Source of the DNA: Bacteroidales bacterium
Lineage (GTDB): Bacteria; Bacteroidota; Bacteroidia; Bacteroidales; F082
Assembly (NCBI GenBank): GCA_017539045.1
Contig: JAFYHS010000007.1
Coordinates: forward strand, 1-64,000
Direction of reading: 5' to 3'
Length of the DNA: 64,000 nt
A model generated the notes under the pieces. That model had not been told where the DNA came from. It did no database searches and saw only the letters and a list, made by a program, of their open reading frames with translations. Within the stretch, counting starts at the first letter, position 1, and each line of letters starts with the position of its first letter. The position numbers were made by a program, and so were the translations under genes. This document shows positions 35,201 through 43,922 of this stretch, in pieces.

Positions 35201-36176
35201 AGGCAATGTCGCCACTGGATTTAATGGGGTGGTGAGCGTGATCGTCTACGATAAGGAGGCGGAACTCTCCACACTCGGCTCTGCTGATGCCAATGGTTAT
35301 GTGTATCAGTTTAATCTGCGTAATAGCATGATCTTCAATGGCAAGGCCGACGTCAAGAATGGAAAGTTCAAGATCAGTTTCATTGTGCCTCGCGACATTT
35401 CCTATCGTTATGGGCAAGGTTTGATCAACTATTATGCTACCGATTACGTCGAGGAGGCCAATGGCAACTGCGACTCGTTCATCATCGGTGGTTTCTATGA
35501 CGAAGCCTTTGAAGACCAGAATCCGCCCGAGATACGTATGTTTATCGACGACACCTTGTTTGTGAATGGTGGTATCACGAGCGAGAACCCGATATTGCTT
35601 GCTTTTGTCAATGATGAAAGCGGTATCAATACAACAGGTGCCGGTATCGGACACGATATCATGGCCACTTTGACAGGTCCGTCAAAGAATGCCTATTGCC
35701 TGAACGATTATTTCGTGTCGGAAGTCGACCAGCCTGGCAAAGGTTCCATCACCTTTAAGATGCAGGATCTTTCCGATGGCGACTACACACTGACATTGAA
35801 GGTGTGGGATGTCTATAACAATTCGGGTACGGCATCCATTGACTTCACGGTCGTCAACAGCGGCGCCATGCATATTGAAAATGCCTATAATGTACCCAAT
35901 CCTGTGTTTGATGAGACCGGCTTCGTGTTTGACCATAACCAGGTGGGCAACAACCTTAATGTGGACATCATCATCTATGACATCATGGGACGTTGGGTCA
36001 CCACGCTTTCCGAAAAAGTGACAGGTACCTCGACGCGTATCAACCCCATCCGCTGGAACGGCTGTGGCGCCCGTGGCGAGCGTCTCAGAAACGGCGTTTA
36101 TATCTATCGCATTATTGCCACCAATGACAAGGGTGAAACAGATACCTTGGTCTCAAAATTGGTATTAAGTAAATGA
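32298..36176 (+). CDS. porU: PorU-like C25 peptidase (T9SS sortase family), first copy
   Basis: 1292 aa. Signal peptide ending near SLVAQ, an N-terminal beta region with GNWYKIGLQETGVYKLTASDL, a gingipain-type caspase-fold domain with the His-Cys dyad H787 (HYIGHGG) and C821 (TGTCEFSRYDD), then beta domains and a C-terminal FlgD-like T9SS tail (NVPNPVFDETGFVF ... RNGVYIYRI). PorU removes T9SS sorting tails and attaches cargo to A-LPS. A second homolog overlaps its stop codon. Which of the two is the true sortase is open. Confidence 0.88.
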   Translation: MTRKYLYVYTRAMMALLMVFFVLISPVSLVAQMAQNYPVQLKWHGVETERYGDDVWSYIALESAEYDGSMPVFCQSFPIYDDAVKVRAELKNVKTSPLSDAESALAQAYAFASDFMVEAAPLRSRDESLLSLRIVPFRQMGGRIEKLVSASISVTLTPDTEINRSRTSFVTESVMARGNWYKIGLQETGVYKLTASDLSALGINVSAIDPRQIRIYHNGGGTLPELNADPRPADLVEIPIYVSGESDGRFDNNDYILFYGRGPVCWKLDDVKTAYVHQQNPYDDYSYAFVVTGLGNGKRIAEASAPTSSADVVVDQFLDYQVHELDEFNPNGTGRSFFGDKMELTSTKNFNFSFPNVITTKTCWVKTAMAGRNFSPANYEVSIDHVKKATYSIQTTGGTTQDPYANEVGGWVNANPTGETVCITLKHDALGYSTTSEGYVDYILVNAWRNLKMVGGQMPFRNPEALINNKVYEYKLTNASQQLQVWDVTDPVIPQKVRGQLNGSQFSFKVMGDRDNAFVAFNGSSYCTAKTFEKIENQNLHGVRDVDFLILTYEGFMSQAERLKELHGRIDPELNVFITTPELIYNEFSCGAKDVSAIRDFCRMLYLDSNAGHKLKYMLLLGDCSYDYKNRNGVVDFVPAFETVQSLDMKKTYVTDDYFGLMDENEGDIGHSLADIGIGRFPVQTLEQASQMVDKIERYVVKDATTMQPWRNMVTFFTDDEGGFVRNAETLSRLLRNVGGEGTVVDKIYLDAYQQVSAPGGEIAPEVNAAINNRMEKGTMILHYIGHGGEVQLSEEKILQRKDVDSWRNAPMYPLMITGTCEFSRYDDHKRTSLGEYSFLNQYGGMIAMFTTSRVTDGGSNQNFAEGLYNKLFRINGGEHYRLGDVYRMGKTNGGVYEKRYVFFGDPALRLAYPKWKVETLSINGQYPGYVLDSVQLDDSTWQTFPIYVDTISALQNVEIEGVVKDLEGNVATGFNGVVSVIVYDKEAELSTLGSADANGYVYQFNLRNSMIFNGKADVKNGKFKISFIVPRDISYRYGQGLINYYATDYVEEANGNCDSFIIGGFYDEAFEDQNPPEIRMFIDDTLFVNGGITSENPILLAFVNDESGINTTGAGIGHDIMATLTGPSKNAYCLNDYFVSEVDQPGKGSITFKMQDLSDGDYTLTLKVWDVYNNSGTASIDFTVVNSGAMHIENAYNVPNPVFDETGFVFDHNQVGNNLNVDIIIYDIMGRWVTTLSEKVTGTSTRINPIRWNGCGARGERLRNGVYIYRIIATNDKGETDTLVSKLVLSK

Positions 36177-39100
36177 AACTAAGTATGATGAAAAGAATAT
36201 TATCCATCGTCCTTTTTGCTGCGGCGGTTTTGTTGCTTCCGACGAGATCGGCTGTCGCTCAAGTGAACAACTATCATTCAGTCCTGAGTGAGCACACATG
36301 GCATAGGCTTTCGGTGACGCAAGAAGGTGTTTACCGGCTGGATTATGGCACGTTGCAGGCCATGGGCATTGATGTGGATCAATTGAATCCCGACCAGATA
36401 CGCGTTTTCGGTAATCCTTCGGGGAAGTTGCCTGAGAAAAACTCGGAAATCCGTCCCGACGATTTGACGGAGATGGCTATCGTGGTGGAAGGCGCAGAAG
36501 ACGGCTCGTTCGATGAAGGCGACAAGGTGCTTTTCTATGGTCAAGAGCCAACGCGGTGGAAGCTGGTGGACCAAAACGGCAAAACCTATCAGAGAGAACG
36601 CAACTACTATTCTGATACTACTTATTATTATCTCTGCGTCGATAGTGGCGTTGATGGTTTGAGGGTGGGAGAGAAGTCCAGCCTTCCCGTTGAGGACGCC
36701 ACGACGGTCATTTCCGAGTTCCCTGATTGGGTTTGGCACGAGGAAGAACTCTTCTCGCCTTATTTCATTGGGCAGAATTGGTTCGGCGAGGTGATTTCGG
36801 GGAATGAAACACTGTCGATTCCCTTTGTGTTCCCCAATCTGGTAAAGGAGAAAAACCTGCGAGTGGTAGGCACTGTTTATGGCCGTGTCTCTTCTGGCAC
36901 CATGTCATACAACATCTGGGTCGACGACAATCATGTTGTGGAGAACAAGACCATTGACTATTACAAACAACATAAATACGCCAATCCTTCTGTTTTTGAA
37001 AAGCAGATCGTATTGGATGGTGACTCGGCTCAGTTTGAGATGAGTTTCGTGCCCAATCCCAAAGCCTCTTTGTATCTTGACTATGTGGAGATCTATGGAT
37101 GGCGGCATTTGAAATGTGTGGGCGGCGTCTTTCCTTTCCGTTTGATGCCAAGTCAGTTTGGAAACGACAAGACTGCTGTTTGGGTACAGAACACCAATGC
37201 CGACTATAGGCTTTGGGAGGTGACCGACCCGATGAGCCCCGTCATGCAGACAGGTGTGTTGAGCGGGGGTAACATGGTCTTCGCCACCAATGAAAAGACA
37301 GAGAAACGCTATGTGATGTTCAAGCCTTCGGCTGCAATGGATGTCGTCAGCTGGACAGCTGTTCCCAACCAGAATCTCCATGGCATTGCCTTGGCCGACA
37401 ACCTGATCTTGACCTCGCCCATCTTTTTGGAGCAGGCACAAGAGCTGGCTGACTACCATGCCGAGTTGGACGGCTTGACCAGCGTAGTGGTCAACGTCAA
37501 CGAGATTTACAACGAGTTTTCGACTGGCACCCCCGATCCTACGGGCATCCGCGATTTTGTGCGTATGGTGTATCGCCGCAGTTCGGGCCGACTCAAATAC
37601 CTGACCCTCTTTGGGCGTGCATCTGCCGATTTCCGTAATATCATGGGATATGGCCAGAACTTTGTGCCTTGTTATGAGGCTTTTGCTGATCCGCACCATG
37701 AATTGAGTTTTTGCGCCGACGACTATTATGCATTGATGGACAACAACGAAGGCTCCAACTGCGAAGGTAAGGTGGATATCGGTGTGGGCCGCATCTCAGT
37801 TTCGACGGTTGAGGAAGCTGAGACGGTGTTGCGTAAGATCCGCCATTTCAACGACCTGATAGCTTCACATGGCGAATGGAAGAACGACGTCATCTTTTGC
37901 GCTGATGACGAAACGCTGAGTTATGTGGAGAATACGGAGACTTTATACAGGATGATGGATACCATTTGCCCGTCACTGACGGCCAAGAAAGTGTATTGTG
38001 GCGCCTATCCCGTCGTCAATACCTCAAATGGTGTTGAGATTCCTGGCGCCAATCGCGATTTGATGGATGCCTTTGACAAAGGTGCCTTGGCCCTGCTCTA
38101 TACTGGCCACGGCGGTGTGAGAGGCTTGACAGGTGACAATGTGTTTACCAATGCTGACATCGCCGCACTCAACAACTATGATAGGATGCCTTTTGTTTAT
38201 ACCGCCACTTGTGAGTTCACCAAATACGACAATCCTTTGTTGATTTCTTCTGGCGAGTTGATGATGTTGAATCCTAATGGAGGCTGTGTGGCCTTGTTCA
38301 CGGCCTGCCGTCCCACCTTTGGAAACCATAACATCTTGCATTCAAAGGCATTGGTGAAAGTGCTCACCCAGCGTGATGAAGATGGGCTGCCGTTGCGTTT
38401 TGGTGACATCGTCAGGATGACAAAATGCAATCCTGATAACTACTCCAGCAATCCTATGGTTAATTTAAACATCCGTTTTGTGTTCATGGGCGACCCGGTG
38501 TTGCGTTTCCCCTTGCCTCATGAGGAAGTGGAAGTGAGGACAATCAACGGCGCGACCATTGGAAGCAGCGATGACCTTCAATTGCATGCCATGAGCATGG
38601 TTACTGTGGAAGGTGTTGTCAAAAGGATTGACGGTACGGTTGATAACGGTTTCAATGGCACCTTATGGGCCAGATTCTTCGACAAGAAGGCTAAGGTCAA
38701 GGTAAAGTTCAGTGGCGCCTCTCCGAGATATGTGTATTACCACAAGGATGTGCTCTACCAAGGAAAGGTCAGCGTGAACAACGGTAGGTTCAGCCTCTCG
38801 TTCCAGGTGCCTAAGGATATAGACCAGGAAGGCGGGATGCCGAGATTCACCTTCTATGCTTATGATTCCATCAACAATGTCGATGCAATGGGCAAGTACG
38901 ATAACTTGTCACTGGGTGGTGTCGATCCCTCAGCCGTGGCTGATGACGAAGGGCCTAAGATTCATTTCTATTGGAATTCTCCCGAGTTTGTCGACGGCCA
39001 GTCGGTGGAACGTCAGGGCGTGCTTTGCGCCGACCTTTATGACGCCCAGGGCATCTATCACTACGGTTATAGCTTAGGTCGCGATATCGTGCTGAACGGT

Positions 39101-39598
39101 AACCTTATGGGCTACAATAGCATGGTGCTGAACGACAACTTTGAGCCTGCACTCAACGATTACAGAAGGGGTAGGGTGACGCTTCCCATATCCGATTTGA
39201 AGCCAGGCACCTACGAGTTTAACCTCAAGGTGTGGGACACCCAAGACAACGCTTCGGAAGCCAGCCTTTGGTTTGTTGTCGACGAAGACCTCTTCCTCTC
39301 ACAAGTGCACAACTACCCGAATCCTTTCTCTGAAGAGACTTATATCACCATGACTCATGTCGGCGAAGATGGTAACTTTGACGTCGACATAGAGATTTTT
39401 GATATCATGGGTCGTCAGGTGGCACATGTCAACCGTAAGGTCAGCGCTACAAACGGCGTGGTTGAACCTATACGTTGGGGAGGCTACGATCAGTATGGCC
39501 AAGCGCTGCGCTCTGGCGTGTACCTCTATCGTCTCACCCTTACTGACGAGGATGGATACTTCCGTACCGTGAGCCAGAAAATGATAATCGAAAGATGA
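36173..39598 (+). CDS. porU: PorU-like C25 peptidase (T9SS sortase family), second copy
   Basis: 1141 aa, close to P. gingivalis PorU (about 1158). Signal peptide, WHRLSVTQEGVYRLDYGTLQ in the N-terminal domain, dyad H646 (YTGHGG) and C680 (TATCEFTKYDN; the P. gingivalis catalytic Cys is C690 as I recall), and tail YPNPFSEETYITM ... RSGVYLYRLTL. Its ATG overlaps the stop of the first copy (ATGA); an internal ATG at 36185 is the alternative start. Both copies keep the dyad, so neither looks degenerate. Followed by porV. Confidence 0.9.
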   Translation: MKLSMMKRILSIVLFAAAVLLLPTRSAVAQVNNYHSVLSEHTWHRLSVTQEGVYRLDYGTLQAMGIDVDQLNPDQIRVFGNPSGKLPEKNSEIRPDDLTEMAIVVEGAEDGSFDEGDKVLFYGQEPTRWKLVDQNGKTYQRERNYYSDTTYYYLCVDSGVDGLRVGEKSSLPVEDATTVISEFPDWVWHEEELFSPYFIGQNWFGEVISGNETLSIPFVFPNLVKEKNLRVVGTVYGRVSSGTMSYNIWVDDNHVVENKTIDYYKQHKYANPSVFEKQIVLDGDSAQFEMSFVPNPKASLYLDYVEIYGWRHLKCVGGVFPFRLMPSQFGNDKTAVWVQNTNADYRLWEVTDPMSPVMQTGVLSGGNMVFATNEKTEKRYVMFKPSAAMDVVSWTAVPNQNLHGIALADNLILTSPIFLEQAQELADYHAELDGLTSVVVNVNEIYNEFSTGTPDPTGIRDFVRMVYRRSSGRLKYLTLFGRASADFRNIMGYGQNFVPCYEAFADPHHELSFCADDYYALMDNNEGSNCEGKVDIGVGRISVSTVEEAETVLRKIRHFNDLIASHGEWKNDVIFCADDETLSYVENTETLYRMMDTICPSLTAKKVYCGAYPVVNTSNGVEIPGANRDLMDAFDKGALALLYTGHGGVRGLTGDNVFTNADIAALNNYDRMPFVYTATCEFTKYDNPLLISSGELMMLNPNGGCVALFTACRPTFGNHNILHSKALVKVLTQRDEDGLPLRFGDIVRMTKCNPDNYSSNPMVNLNIRFVFMGDPVLRFPLPHEEVEVRTINGATIGSSDDLQLHAMSMVTVEGVVKRIDGTVDNGFNGTLWARFFDKKAKVKVKFSGASPRYVYYHKDVLYQGKVSVNNGRFSLSFQVPKDIDQEGGMPRFTFYAYDSINNVDAMGKYDNLSLGGVDPSAVADDEGPKIHFYWNSPEFVDGQSVERQGVLCADLYDAQGIYHYGYSLGRDIVLNGNLMGYNSMVLNDNFEPALNDYRRGRVTLPISDLKPGTYEFNLKVWDTQDNASEASLWFVVDEDLFLSQVHNYPNPFSEETYITMTHVGEDGNFDVDIEIFDIMGRQVAHVNRKVSATNGVVEPIRWGGYDQYGQALRSGVYLYRLTLTDEDGYFRTVSQKMIIER

Positions 39599-39619
39599 AC
39601 TGAAAAAATATTTTCAGTT
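39598..39619 (+). terminator. AT-rich hairpin after the second porU-like gene
   Basis: Perfect 9-bp stem (39598-39606 with 39611-39619) overlapping the last base of the stop codon. It is AT-rich without a clean T tail, so at most a weak terminator. Confidence 0.4.
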
Positions 39620-39646
39620 GATACAATAAGACAATGGAAATAACGT

Positions 39647-39654
39647 TATTTTTG
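39647..39654 (+). promoter_or_regulatory. -7 element for porV
   Basis: TATTTTTG ends 23 nt before the ATG, giving porV its own promoter in addition to any read-through from the porU-like genes. Confidence 0.6.
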
Positions 39655-39677
39655 CAATTTCAAACAAAGTACCTGAT

Positions 39678-40931
39678 ATGAAAATCAAGAAATTTCTTGT
39701 TGCCGCTTTTATGATGGTCGCGGCTACCTCTTTTGGACAAAACAACAATGTTATCGGACAGGATTATAGCGTGTCGCCCAACGTCATCACGACCGCAGTG
39801 CCTTTCGTCTCTATCGCACCTGATGCCCGTGGTGGTTCAATGGGCGATTGTGGCGTGGCTACCAATCCCGATGTTTATTCCATGCATTATAACCCCGCCA
39901 AGTATGTCTATATGAAGGATAAGTTCAGCGCGGGTTTAGGTTTTAGCCCCTGGCTGATCAAGCTGGTGCCTGATATGCATTTGGCGTATCTGGCTGCCGC
40001 CTACAAAATCAATGAGCGTTCTGCCGTGGCAGGTACCTTGCGTTATTTTGACTGCGGTGAAATCAAGTTCAGGGATAGCTACAACCAGGATCAGGGTACC
40101 TATAGCCCTAATGAATGGGCTATCGATGCCACTTATTCCCGTATGCTGGGTGATTACCTGTCGGGCGCTGTCGCTGGTCGTTTCATCTACTCCAACTTGA
40201 ATGCCCAAAATGGTAGCGACTACGGCCGTCCTGGCATTTCTGTTGCCGCTGACGTGGCTGTCTACTACAAGAGACCCGTTGAATGGTTCAGCAACATGGA
40301 TGCCGATTTCGCATGGGGCGCCGCTATCACTAACATCGGTAGTAAGATCAGTTACAACGGCTCGTCCGACCGTCGTGATTTCATCCCGACCATGCTCCGT
40401 GCTGGTGCCTGCTTGGATCTTGAACTCGATGAATACAATTCGTTGGCTTTTACTGCCGAATTGACCAAGCTGTTGGTGCCTACGCCTCCGGTCCTTTCCA
40501 GAGACTCCGTCGGCAATCCTATCATCAACGACGATGGCAGCTATCAGATCGCCTATGGTTACGACAATAACGTTTCTACCGTGGCTGGTATGATTCAGTC
40601 GTTCTACGATGCCCCTGGCTGCGGCTACGACTCCTATACTGGCGAGCTGGTTCAATATGGCAAGGCTTATGAAGAGCTCTGCGAGATCAATGTCGGCGTG
40701 GGTGTCGAGTATTGGTACAACAACGTGTTTGCCGTGCGTGCCGGTTATTTCAACGAGACGGCCCTGAAAGGCAACCGTAAGTACGTCACCCTTGGTGCCG
40801 CCCTTCAGTACAATGTGTTTGGCCTGGATGTCTCCTACCTCGTTCCAGTGAATACCGTCGCTGGTAGCAATCCTCTGGAGAACACGGTGCGTTTCAATCT
40901 GACCTACAACATGGGTAGAAAGAAGGATTGA
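39678..40931 (+). CDS. porV: T9SS outer membrane shuttle protein PorV (LptO)
   Basis: 417-aa FadL-type outer-membrane barrel with signal peptide. PNVITTAVPFVSIAPDARGGSMGDCGVA and SMHYNPAKYVY are the PorV family signature. PorV carries cargo from the translocon to PorU, so the adjacent order fits its task. It ends in NLTYNMGRKKD, an aromatic beta strand near the terminus. Confidence 0.93.
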   Translation: MKIKKFLVAAFMMVAATSFGQNNNVIGQDYSVSPNVITTAVPFVSIAPDARGGSMGDCGVATNPDVYSMHYNPAKYVYMKDKFSAGLGFSPWLIKLVPDMHLAYLAAAYKINERSAVAGTLRYFDCGEIKFRDSYNQDQGTYSPNEWAIDATYSRMLGDYLSGAVAGRFIYSNLNAQNGSDYGRPGISVAADVAVYYKRPVEWFSNMDADFAWGAAITNIGSKISYNGSSDRRDFIPTMLRAGACLDLELDEYNSLAFTAELTKLLVPTPPVLSRDSVGNPIINDDGSYQIAYGYDNNVSTVAGMIQSFYDAPGCGYDSYTGELVQYGKAYEELCEINVGVGVEYWYNNVFAVRAGYFNETALKGNRKYVTLGAALQYNVFGLDVSYLVPVNTVAGSNPLENTVRFNLTYNMGRKKD

Positions 40932-40950
40932 TCCTATCGTCATCAAACAA

Positions 40951-40979
40951 AAAAAGGCGGCTAGCAGCCGCCTTTTTTT
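40951..40979. terminator. Bidirectional intrinsic terminator
   Basis: 7-bp GC stem (40956-40962 with 40966-40972) extended by A/T pairs, with an A run on one side and T run on the other, between convergent porV and the Gate-domain gene. Confidence 0.88.
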
Positions 40980-40998
40980 GTTTGATAGAAATCCCTAT

Positions 40999-42240
40999 TC
41001 AGAAGATCAGCGCTAGTAACACATACAACCAGTGGGCTGCGATGCCGGCACAGAGGCCGCCGATGGTGTGTGCCCCGATGGCTTTGCCGATGAGCTTGCG
41101 ATAGCCAAGGCTGTCGAGCATGGCGGCATGGGTGCTGAGGAAACCACTCCAGCACATGCCGATGGCGGTAAACACAGCGATGGCATTGTTGTCGATGATG
41201 CCTTCGGTGATGAAACGAGGCACCAGACCGATAGCGGCGCCTACGGCACCAAGAGCGGTCATGGGGAAGGAGATGAGGGCGCCGTCCTTGAAGCCGAAGA
41301 GCCATTCGAAGATGAAGTTGATCTTATTGGCTGCCCAACTGATGACGGGCACGCCTTCGTAGGCCACGCCAAGGTATTCGCCGTTGTTGCCAGCTGCACC
41401 AAAGGTGAGCATCATCACGATGGTGGAGATGCAAAGCACGCCTGGGATGATGGCGAAGCCGATGCTAACGCCGTCTTTGCCGCCGTCAAGCAACGAGTTG
41501 AGGAAACGCATGAACACGCCACCTTCGCTTTTGAAGGAGATTTGTTGCTCGTCACCACCAAACTCTTCGTCGACAGGCGCATCCAGTTCGGGATAGGTCT
41601 TCAAGGTGGAGCGTTGCATCAATCTGGTGGAGACGATACTACCGATGACGGCACCTGCCACACCGACCAAGGCGCCCTTGCCGAAGCCCAGACCCGTCAT
41701 GAAGGCCACGACGACTAGACCCATGCCGAAGGCAGTGCCGAAATTGGTCAGCGAGACAAGTTGGTACTTCTTGAAATAGCGGTTGAAGTTCTTGTCGTGT
41801 GCCAAGGTGATGATGGCGGGGTTGTCGCTCAAGAAGGTCATGATGGCACCCAGAGCGGCCACGCCCGGCAGGTTGTAAAGGGGCTTCATCAATGGGCGCA
41901 AGAGGTTCTCCAACAGACGTACCACGCCGAACTCGGTGAGCAGCTTGCTGATGGCGCCCATAAGCACGCAGATGGCCATGATGTAGAACACGGTCTCCAA
42001 TAGCAGATGGTAGGCCGTCTGCATGAAGGTGTTCAGCATCTTGGGCAGGGTCATCTTATAAGCCAACAGTCCAAAGAAGGCAAAGAAGATGATGAGGAAG
42101 ACAATGGCTTCAAAGCTACGCTTGGTAGTGAAACGCAACGGCCTTTTTAGTTTCTCTTCAATTCTCTTGAAGAGTTTCTCCACCCTATCGTGATAGTTTA
42201 GGGTGTTACGCTTGATGGTGTTGTATTTTGTTTTTGCCAT
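40999..42240 (-). CDS. Gate (nucleoside recognition) domain membrane protein
   Basis: 413-aa multi-spanning protein with about 9-10 hydrophobic helices. The first Gate-like half includes AIMTFLSDNPAIITLAHD, and a second half ends with GFLSTHAAMLDSLG. It resembles spore-maturation/nucleoside-recognition proteins of the CD0519/CD1768 kind found widely outside sporeformers. The substrate is unknown. It starts 6 nt after the porin stop, so the two form an operon. Confidence 0.75.
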   Translation of the reverse strand: MAKTKYNTIKRNTLNYHDRVEKLFKRIEEKLKRPLRFTTKRSFEAIVFLIIFFAFFGLLAYKMTLPKMLNTFMQTAYHLLLETVFYIMAICVLMGAISKLLTEFGVVRLLENLLRPLMKPLYNLPGVAALGAIMTFLSDNPAIITLAHDKNFNRYFKKYQLVSLTNFGTAFGMGLVVVAFMTGLGFGKGALVGVAGAVIGSIVSTRLMQRSTLKTYPELDAPVDEEFGGDEQQISFKSEGGVFMRFLNSLLDGGKDGVSIGFAIIPGVLCISTIVMMLTFGAAGNNGEYLGVAYEGVPVISWAANKINFIFEWLFGFKDGALISFPMTALGAVGAAIGLVPRFITEGIIDNNAIAVFTAIGMCWSGFLSTHAAMLDSLGYRKLIGKAIGAHTIGGLCAGIAAHWLYVLLALIF

Positions 42241-42246
42241 AGCGGA

Positions 42247-43287
42247 TTAGTTTTTCTTAATGTTGAGCAGGTTGATTTTCCAGGTGAGGCCAAGGTTGGC
42301 TTGGAACTTGCTGACACCGTCCACGCTGGTATGGGAACCACAGAGGTGGAGACGGATGCTGCGGTCGCCTAAGGGATAGTATTCAAAACCAAGGCTTTCG
42401 AAGTCAACCTTTTTGCCAGGGGTAACATATTGGTCGTATGCTTCAGTGTTGGGCAACTGGGCTTGGTTGAAGTCGTAACCGGCTTTAGCGAAGACGATCC
42501 ATTTCTTTCCGATGTCGACACCGATGCCGTAGATGGCGGTGATGTCTTGGCCAAAGAACTTCTCTTGTTCAAACGATGCTCGGTTGATGACGTCGAGGTA
42601 CATCTCCACGCCTTTGAATTGCAACTTGTTGCCCAAAGCAATGTAGTTGATGAACTTGCCAGGTTGGTATTCGATCATGTTGACGGAATAGGCCGTCTTG
42701 AAGACGCCGAAGTTGCCGTACCACATCAGGTTGTAGGCATAGATGCTCTGCATGGCCTGGTTGATGAAGGGCGAGTTGCACATCTGGACCAGGAAATGGT
42801 TTTTGCCTGCGTTGTCCTTGTAATTTAAGGATGCGCCCACCTCGTAGCAGCATACGGTGTTCCAAAACTCGGTGCCGTAGTAGATGTCGATGGGGTTGGA
42901 GTCGTATTCCCAGCCGCCAATGGCAACGACCTGCTTACCGGCAGATAGGAAGAGATTGTCGGTGAAGTTCCAATTGAGATAGGCCCAGTCGGTGCCTTGG
43001 AAGAAAGTGTTGGCGAAGCCGATGTTGGGTGCGTTGATGCGCTGACGCAGATGGTAGCTGAACTTACTGCCAATGGTACCATCCAATGCCACAACGAGAT
43101 ATTTTCCTGCAAAACCATGGTCGGTGCTAGGAGCAACCGTATCATGCCCAGGATGGTAGTCGAGGGTGAAGTCAGCGCGGGTGTTCAGATGCAGGTTGTC
43201 TAAGGTGACAAAAGGCTTGCTTTCTTGTGAAAAGGCTTGCAGACCAATGAAAAGTACTAAGAATGAGAGTATTAATGCTTTTTTCAT
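42247..43287 (-). CDS. Outer-membrane porin, OprO/P-like
   Basis: 346 aa with signal peptide (cleavage after AFSQ) and many alternating aromatic strands: YHLRQRINAPN, WAYLNWNFTDNLFLSAGKQ and a final strand FQANLGLTWKINLL. The layout is like phosphate-selective porins O/P, with the conserved SAGKQ...GGWEYDSNPID stretch. Substrate unknown; pairing with a Gate membrane protein hints at a joint uptake or efflux route. Confidence 0.75.
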   Translation of the reverse strand: MKKALILSFLVLFIGLQAFSQESKPFVTLDNLHLNTRADFTLDYHPGHDTVAPSTDHGFAGKYLVVALDGTIGSKFSYHLRQRINAPNIGFANTFFQGTDWAYLNWNFTDNLFLSAGKQVVAIGGWEYDSNPIDIYYGTEFWNTVCCYEVGASLNYKDNAGKNHFLVQMCNSPFINQAMQSIYAYNLMWYGNFGVFKTAYSVNMIEYQPGKFINYIALGNKLQFKGVEMYLDVINRASFEQEKFFGQDITAIYGIGVDIGKKWIVFAKAGYDFNQAQLPNTEAYDQYVTPGKKVDFESLGFEYYPLGDRSIRLHLCGSHTSVDGVSKFQANLGLTWKINLLNIKKN

Positions 43288-43306
43288 GCGGTTTTGATTT
43301 TCGCGG

Positions 43307-43314
43307 CAAAAGTA
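43307..43314 (-). promoter_or_regulatory. -7 element for the porin operon
   Basis: TACTTTTG on the minus strand ends 19 nt before the ATG. Confidence 0.6.
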
Positions 43315-43424
43315 GGGAAATATTTGGCACTAAAAGAGGTCAAATTGGTTTGTTGTTGAGAAAATTTTTCTCATGGCTGTGATTTTTTTATTATTGCAGC
43401 GATTATATATAAAAAGACAGCGGA

Positions 43425-43922
43425 ATGAATGGCGTCATGGATATTATCGAGGAGAATGAAGATGGCATTAAGTCCATTTGCCATTTCTATGCGTCAATGA
43501 GTTCTTTTTTGTCGGAAGAAGATATTTTTCAAGAAGTTGCCTTCAATCTAATTAAGAGTTACAGGAAATACGAAAGACAGCCAGGGTGCAATATTTCGAC
43601 TTGGGTGTATAGGGTAGCCATTAATGTTTCCATCTCGATGATGCGTAAGGAAAACAGAATGTCGTACATTCCGATAGACGAGACCTTTGTTGATAACCAA
43701 GTCTTTGATGAAGAAATTAGATTAGAGGAGGTTAAGGAATTGTATGAAACCATCAAACGACTTGATGCAGAGGAGCAAACTTTGATTTTCCTATATCTTG
43801 ACAGCAAATCATACAAGGAGATTGCGGAGATTTTAGGAATATCTGTCACCAATGTTGGCACAAAACTGCAAAGAGTGAAAATGAAACTAAAGAAACTGAG
43901 CCATGAAGACACGAAGAAATAA
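43425..43922 (+). CDS. ECF-type sigma-70 factor
   Basis: 165 aa with sigma region 2 (SEEDIFQEVAFNLIKSYRKYE ... STWVYRVAINVSISMMRKENR) and region 4 (LYLDSKSYKEIAEILGISVTNVGTKLQRVKMKLKK), and no extra domains. The last 20 bases overlap the next gene, a membrane protein, so the two are co-translated. No FecR-like or zinc anti-sigma gene is present. A near-consensus -7 (TATTATTG, 43389-43396) lies 28 nt upstream. AT-rich relative to its surroundings. Confidence 0.9.
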   Translation: MNGVMDIIEENEDGIKSICHFYASMSSFLSEEDIFQEVAFNLIKSYRKYERQPGCNISTWVYRVAINVSISMMRKENRMSYIPIDETFVDNQVFDEEIRLEEVKELYETIKRLDAEEQTLIFLYLDSKSYKEIAEILGISVTNVGTKLQRVKMKLKKLSHEDTKK

